Shown here: positions 63,001 through 64,000 of the stretch, piece after piece | How positions within the stretch are numbered: position 1 is the first letter of the stretch | Layout of the letters: each line of letters opens with the position of its first letter | Assembly (NCBI RefSeq): GCF_000067165.1 | Contig: NC_010162.1 | Coordinates: 4,422,501-4,486,500 of the forward strand | Direction of reading: 5' to 3' | Length of the DNA: 64,000 nucleotides | From: Sorangium cellulosum So ce56 | GTDB taxonomy: Bacteria > Myxococcota_A > Polyangia > Polyangiales > Polyangiaceae | Position numbers and translations under genes: made by a program | The notes under the pieces: model-generated | Told to the model about the DNA's origin: nothing | What the model saw: only the letters and a program-made list of their open reading frames with translations | The model's database searches: none

Positions 63001-64000
63001 CCGCCTACGACAACCAGAAGATGCGGTTCTGGGAGGACACGGGGAGCGGCCTGGCGCATGGCAAGACGTACAACCCCATCGATTTCGATTCGCGGACCCA
63101 CTCCGCGATGTTCGATATCCAACGCGAAGCGGTGCTCTTCGGCACCGCGGGCGGGACGGTCGTCTGCGCGATCAGGCCGCGCTGCGCTCCGAGGGCGCTC
63201 GGCGGAGTCGATGAGACGGTGCTCGCGCTGTCACGCGTCGAGACCGAGGAGCGCGCGGTGACCGTGGGAGGCAGCGCTCTCCGGGTATGGCGGCTCCGTG
63301 ATCAGAAGGGCGTGGAAGAGCTTCCGGCGAGCTCACAGCGAGAGTTCGGCGTGTCCGTGCTGAGCGACGACGGCAAGCTCGCGCTGCTGAGCCAGGATGA
63401 CAAGCTGCAGCTCTACTTCCTGAGTTCGCGACGCGCGGTCGATCTCGAGGCCTGCACCCATGCGCCCGCACGCGGCGCGTGGTTCAGCGGCGATGACAGG
63501 CGGCTCCTGGTGGAGTTCGGTGACGGCGTAGCCGGGGTTTACGGCGTCGATCCGTCGTCCCAGACCGCCGGGGCCTGTCGGAGGCTGGCTCCGAGTCACG
63601 AGCGCCCTTGCATCGAGCACGCTGCGTTCAGCCCCATGGACACGCGCGTCGCAATCGTGTGCTCCGATGTACGCATTATCGACCCGGAGGGCGGCAGTGC
63701 GCCGCTCGTCATCCAGGACGCGCCGCCGCCGGTCCCCGAGGAAGAGGTGAGCGCAGAGAGCAGCGACTGGATCGAGGAGGCCGTCTTCACGCCGGACGGC
63801 GAGCACCTGCTCGTGCGGCATTTCCGCGGGGCGGTCTACATGTGCCCGAGCCGCGCGCAGAACCGCTGCGGCGCGGCGATCCATGCAGGTAGAGGCAAAG
63901 CTGCGCTCCTGTCTGATGGTACGGGCTTCGCTTCTGGCACCTACACGGGTGAATACAAGCTCTGGCAGCGCTCGAAGGACGGACGTGCGTGGGCAGCCAG
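60087..64000 (+). CDS. TIR-nSTAND NTPase-TM-WD40 protein, 3'-partial
   Basis: The frame is open to the window edge (1304 codons seen). Starts at ATG 60087; ATG 60111, just after AAGGAG, is an alternative. Order: TIR domain (about 29-150, RDVFVSYAEED); nSTAND1-type NTPase, with entry motif PCPYPGMTPFRERGQFFYGR, Walker A IIGPSGSGKSS (near 207) and Walker B EILVVDQLEELF; a winged-helix-like region with SHEALITAWPAFQEWLR, typical of the STAND lid; coiled coil rich in Glu/Ala/Arg; a membrane helix (about 625-645, AITIGILASLVLAGGGVAS); then a beta-propeller of WD40-like repeats (for example DFDPRGERIVTISSEEQVLLW). In the TIR domain the NADase Glu position aligns to Val (GRFVSLL), so it is probably non-enzymatic. 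STAND proteins with propeller sensors oligomerise on ligand binding. It follows the caspase-TIR gene by 62 nt. Its C-terminus lies beyond the window. Confidence 0.92.
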   Translation, partial: MSVMGKEPMTKPAIASTPPAEPPSGRTRDVFVSYAEEDTYWVEGALVDALRRAGLRCTTERAFALGVPRVLEFARAIEDAERTVLVLSPAYRVDRLGRFVSLLARSFHLERAQGAVLTLKLSADPLPAHLHGLEVIEADQTGRTAAIAELCRCLGRELPPAARKPPCPYPGMTPFRERGQFFYGREREIAEILAAIEESVDVFIIGPSGSGKSSLISAGLLPLIEDAGLGVRALRPGASPLRALEQALEGPARSSPGRRAAREILVVDQLEELFSQGDRTAQRQFVSRVAAARERGVSLVAAMRADFYPDLMNTALWPLEGPTRRRLEILPLRGDALRDAIVKPAARVEVHVESALVERLIAEAEGEPGALPLLQEVLVLLWERMRERVLTLDSYQPPGAQTSHGLNEALARRATHTYAELAPEQQVIARRILVQLVQFGRGRADAKRQSSRLTLATREQNQALFERTLDYLIGSRLLTADGDSKDATVELSHEALITAWPAFQEWLRTWRDREETLRRLEGKVDDWRRLGRGEGGLLDRAELPDAERWLASEDAEVLGYPADLRALVEASQRAIEEERLRELRHAQAIADEQRQRAEAEKRRADAEAARAQEAKQAAARLRRRAITIGILASLVLAGGGVASWTWQQRMQVERERSLHAQRAAEEAQKALANEIVGVASRVDDPLLGALLLAELPDVPEPRRGPWIARQIANGLLPMSAIFMQDEKPMSARVESADFNGRGDRIALGWSDGTISIVSADGRGARVDLRTGFGSIRWLRFDEERQAVIAWLGGHSNGTLAVVPLDGTSPPRLAEMDISSTQFPSVLSDGTLVVARADGTLRMWRWEGSERGLKASAERRIAVSIDKIALAADGRRAVVWNFEGVWIIDVEAGSTLGRLAGPLVGGTRAGGDVLDVDFDPRGERIVTISSEEQVLLWTVVHGRLQGPSGLPDSVPHAKPLAVAFSLDGARVLAAYDNQKMRFWEDTGSGLAHGKTYNPIDFDSRTHSAMFDIQREAVLFGTAGGTVVCAIRPRCAPRALGGVDETVLALSRVETEERAVTVGGSALRVWRLRDQKGVEELPASSQREFGVSVLSDDGKLALLSQDDKLQLYFLSSRRAVDLEACTHAPARGAWFSGDDRRLLVEFGDGVAGVYGVDPSSQTAGACRRLAPSHERPCIEHAAFSPMDTRVAIVCSDVRIIDPEGGSAPLVIQDAPPPVPEEEVSAESSDWIEEAVFTPDGEHLLVRHFRGAVYMCPSRAQNRCGAAIHAGRGKAALLSDGTGFASGTYTGEYKLWQRSKDGRAWAA

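Overview
This is a 64 kb, very GC-rich window with heavily GC-biased third codon positions. It reads as part of a large myxobacterial genome, most like Sorangium. Three things suggest this: a multimodular trans-acyltransferase polyketide synthase (PKS), a dense set of caspase/TIR/STAND/subtilase genes, and several -24/-12 (sigma-54 type) promoter-like sequences. The organism is inferred from style only.

Region 1 (1-39351, plus strand) is the 3' part of a trans-AT PKS cluster. Three collinear PKS genes have no AT domain in any module. They are followed in the same transcription unit by a MATE exporter and a stand-alone tandem protein (predicted acyl hydrolase plus malonyl transferase). Visible assembly order: [KS partial-MT-ACP] [KS-KR-ACP] [KS // DH-ACP] [KS-KR-ACP] [KS-DH-KR-MT-ACP] // ER-[KS-KR-ACP] [KS-DH-KR-MT-ACP] [KS-KR-ACP] [KS-ACP-TE], where // is a protein boundary. 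The TE ends the line. The start of the first gene and all earlier modules lie left of the window. I cannot name the product. Notable features are a module split between proteins, an ER placed in front of a KS, and a 1.37 kb near-identical duplication covering two KR domains that differ mainly at the active site.

Region 2 (39352-47215, plus strand) looks rearranged. A 140-bp copy of internal RHS coding sequence abuts the tandem AT gene. Then come a probably truncated hypothetical gene, a tRNA-3'-end-like scrap, an RHS/YD-repeat gene with an in-frame TAG, and its C-terminal tip carrying a zinc deaminase-type toxin signature. A NACHT/STAND-like NTPase overlaps the tip by ATGA. A hypothetical gene follows behind a good sigma-54-type promoter and hairpin, then an array of short palindromes on a 43/44-bp period.

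Region 3 (47216-51079, minus strand) is a compact operon: a large secreted protein with a possible outer-membrane barrel, a 98-aa beta-rich protein, a lipoprotein and a 47-aa ORF, the last two joined by GTGA overlaps.

Region 4 (51420-64000, plus strand) is the most unusual part. It is a tightly packed run of seven genes: a small hypothetical protein, a protein with a prenyl-synthase-like DDxxD motif, a cytoplasmic subtilisin-like protease, a membrane histidine kinase, a sigma-54 activator/response regulator, a caspase-TIR fusion, and a TIR-nSTAND-TM-WD40 protein that runs off the window. It looks like a signal-gated conflict or programmed-cell-death cassette with its own two-component system. 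The gap in front of it holds divergent sigma-54-like promoters, so the embedded activator could control both this operon and the divergent surface-protein operon.
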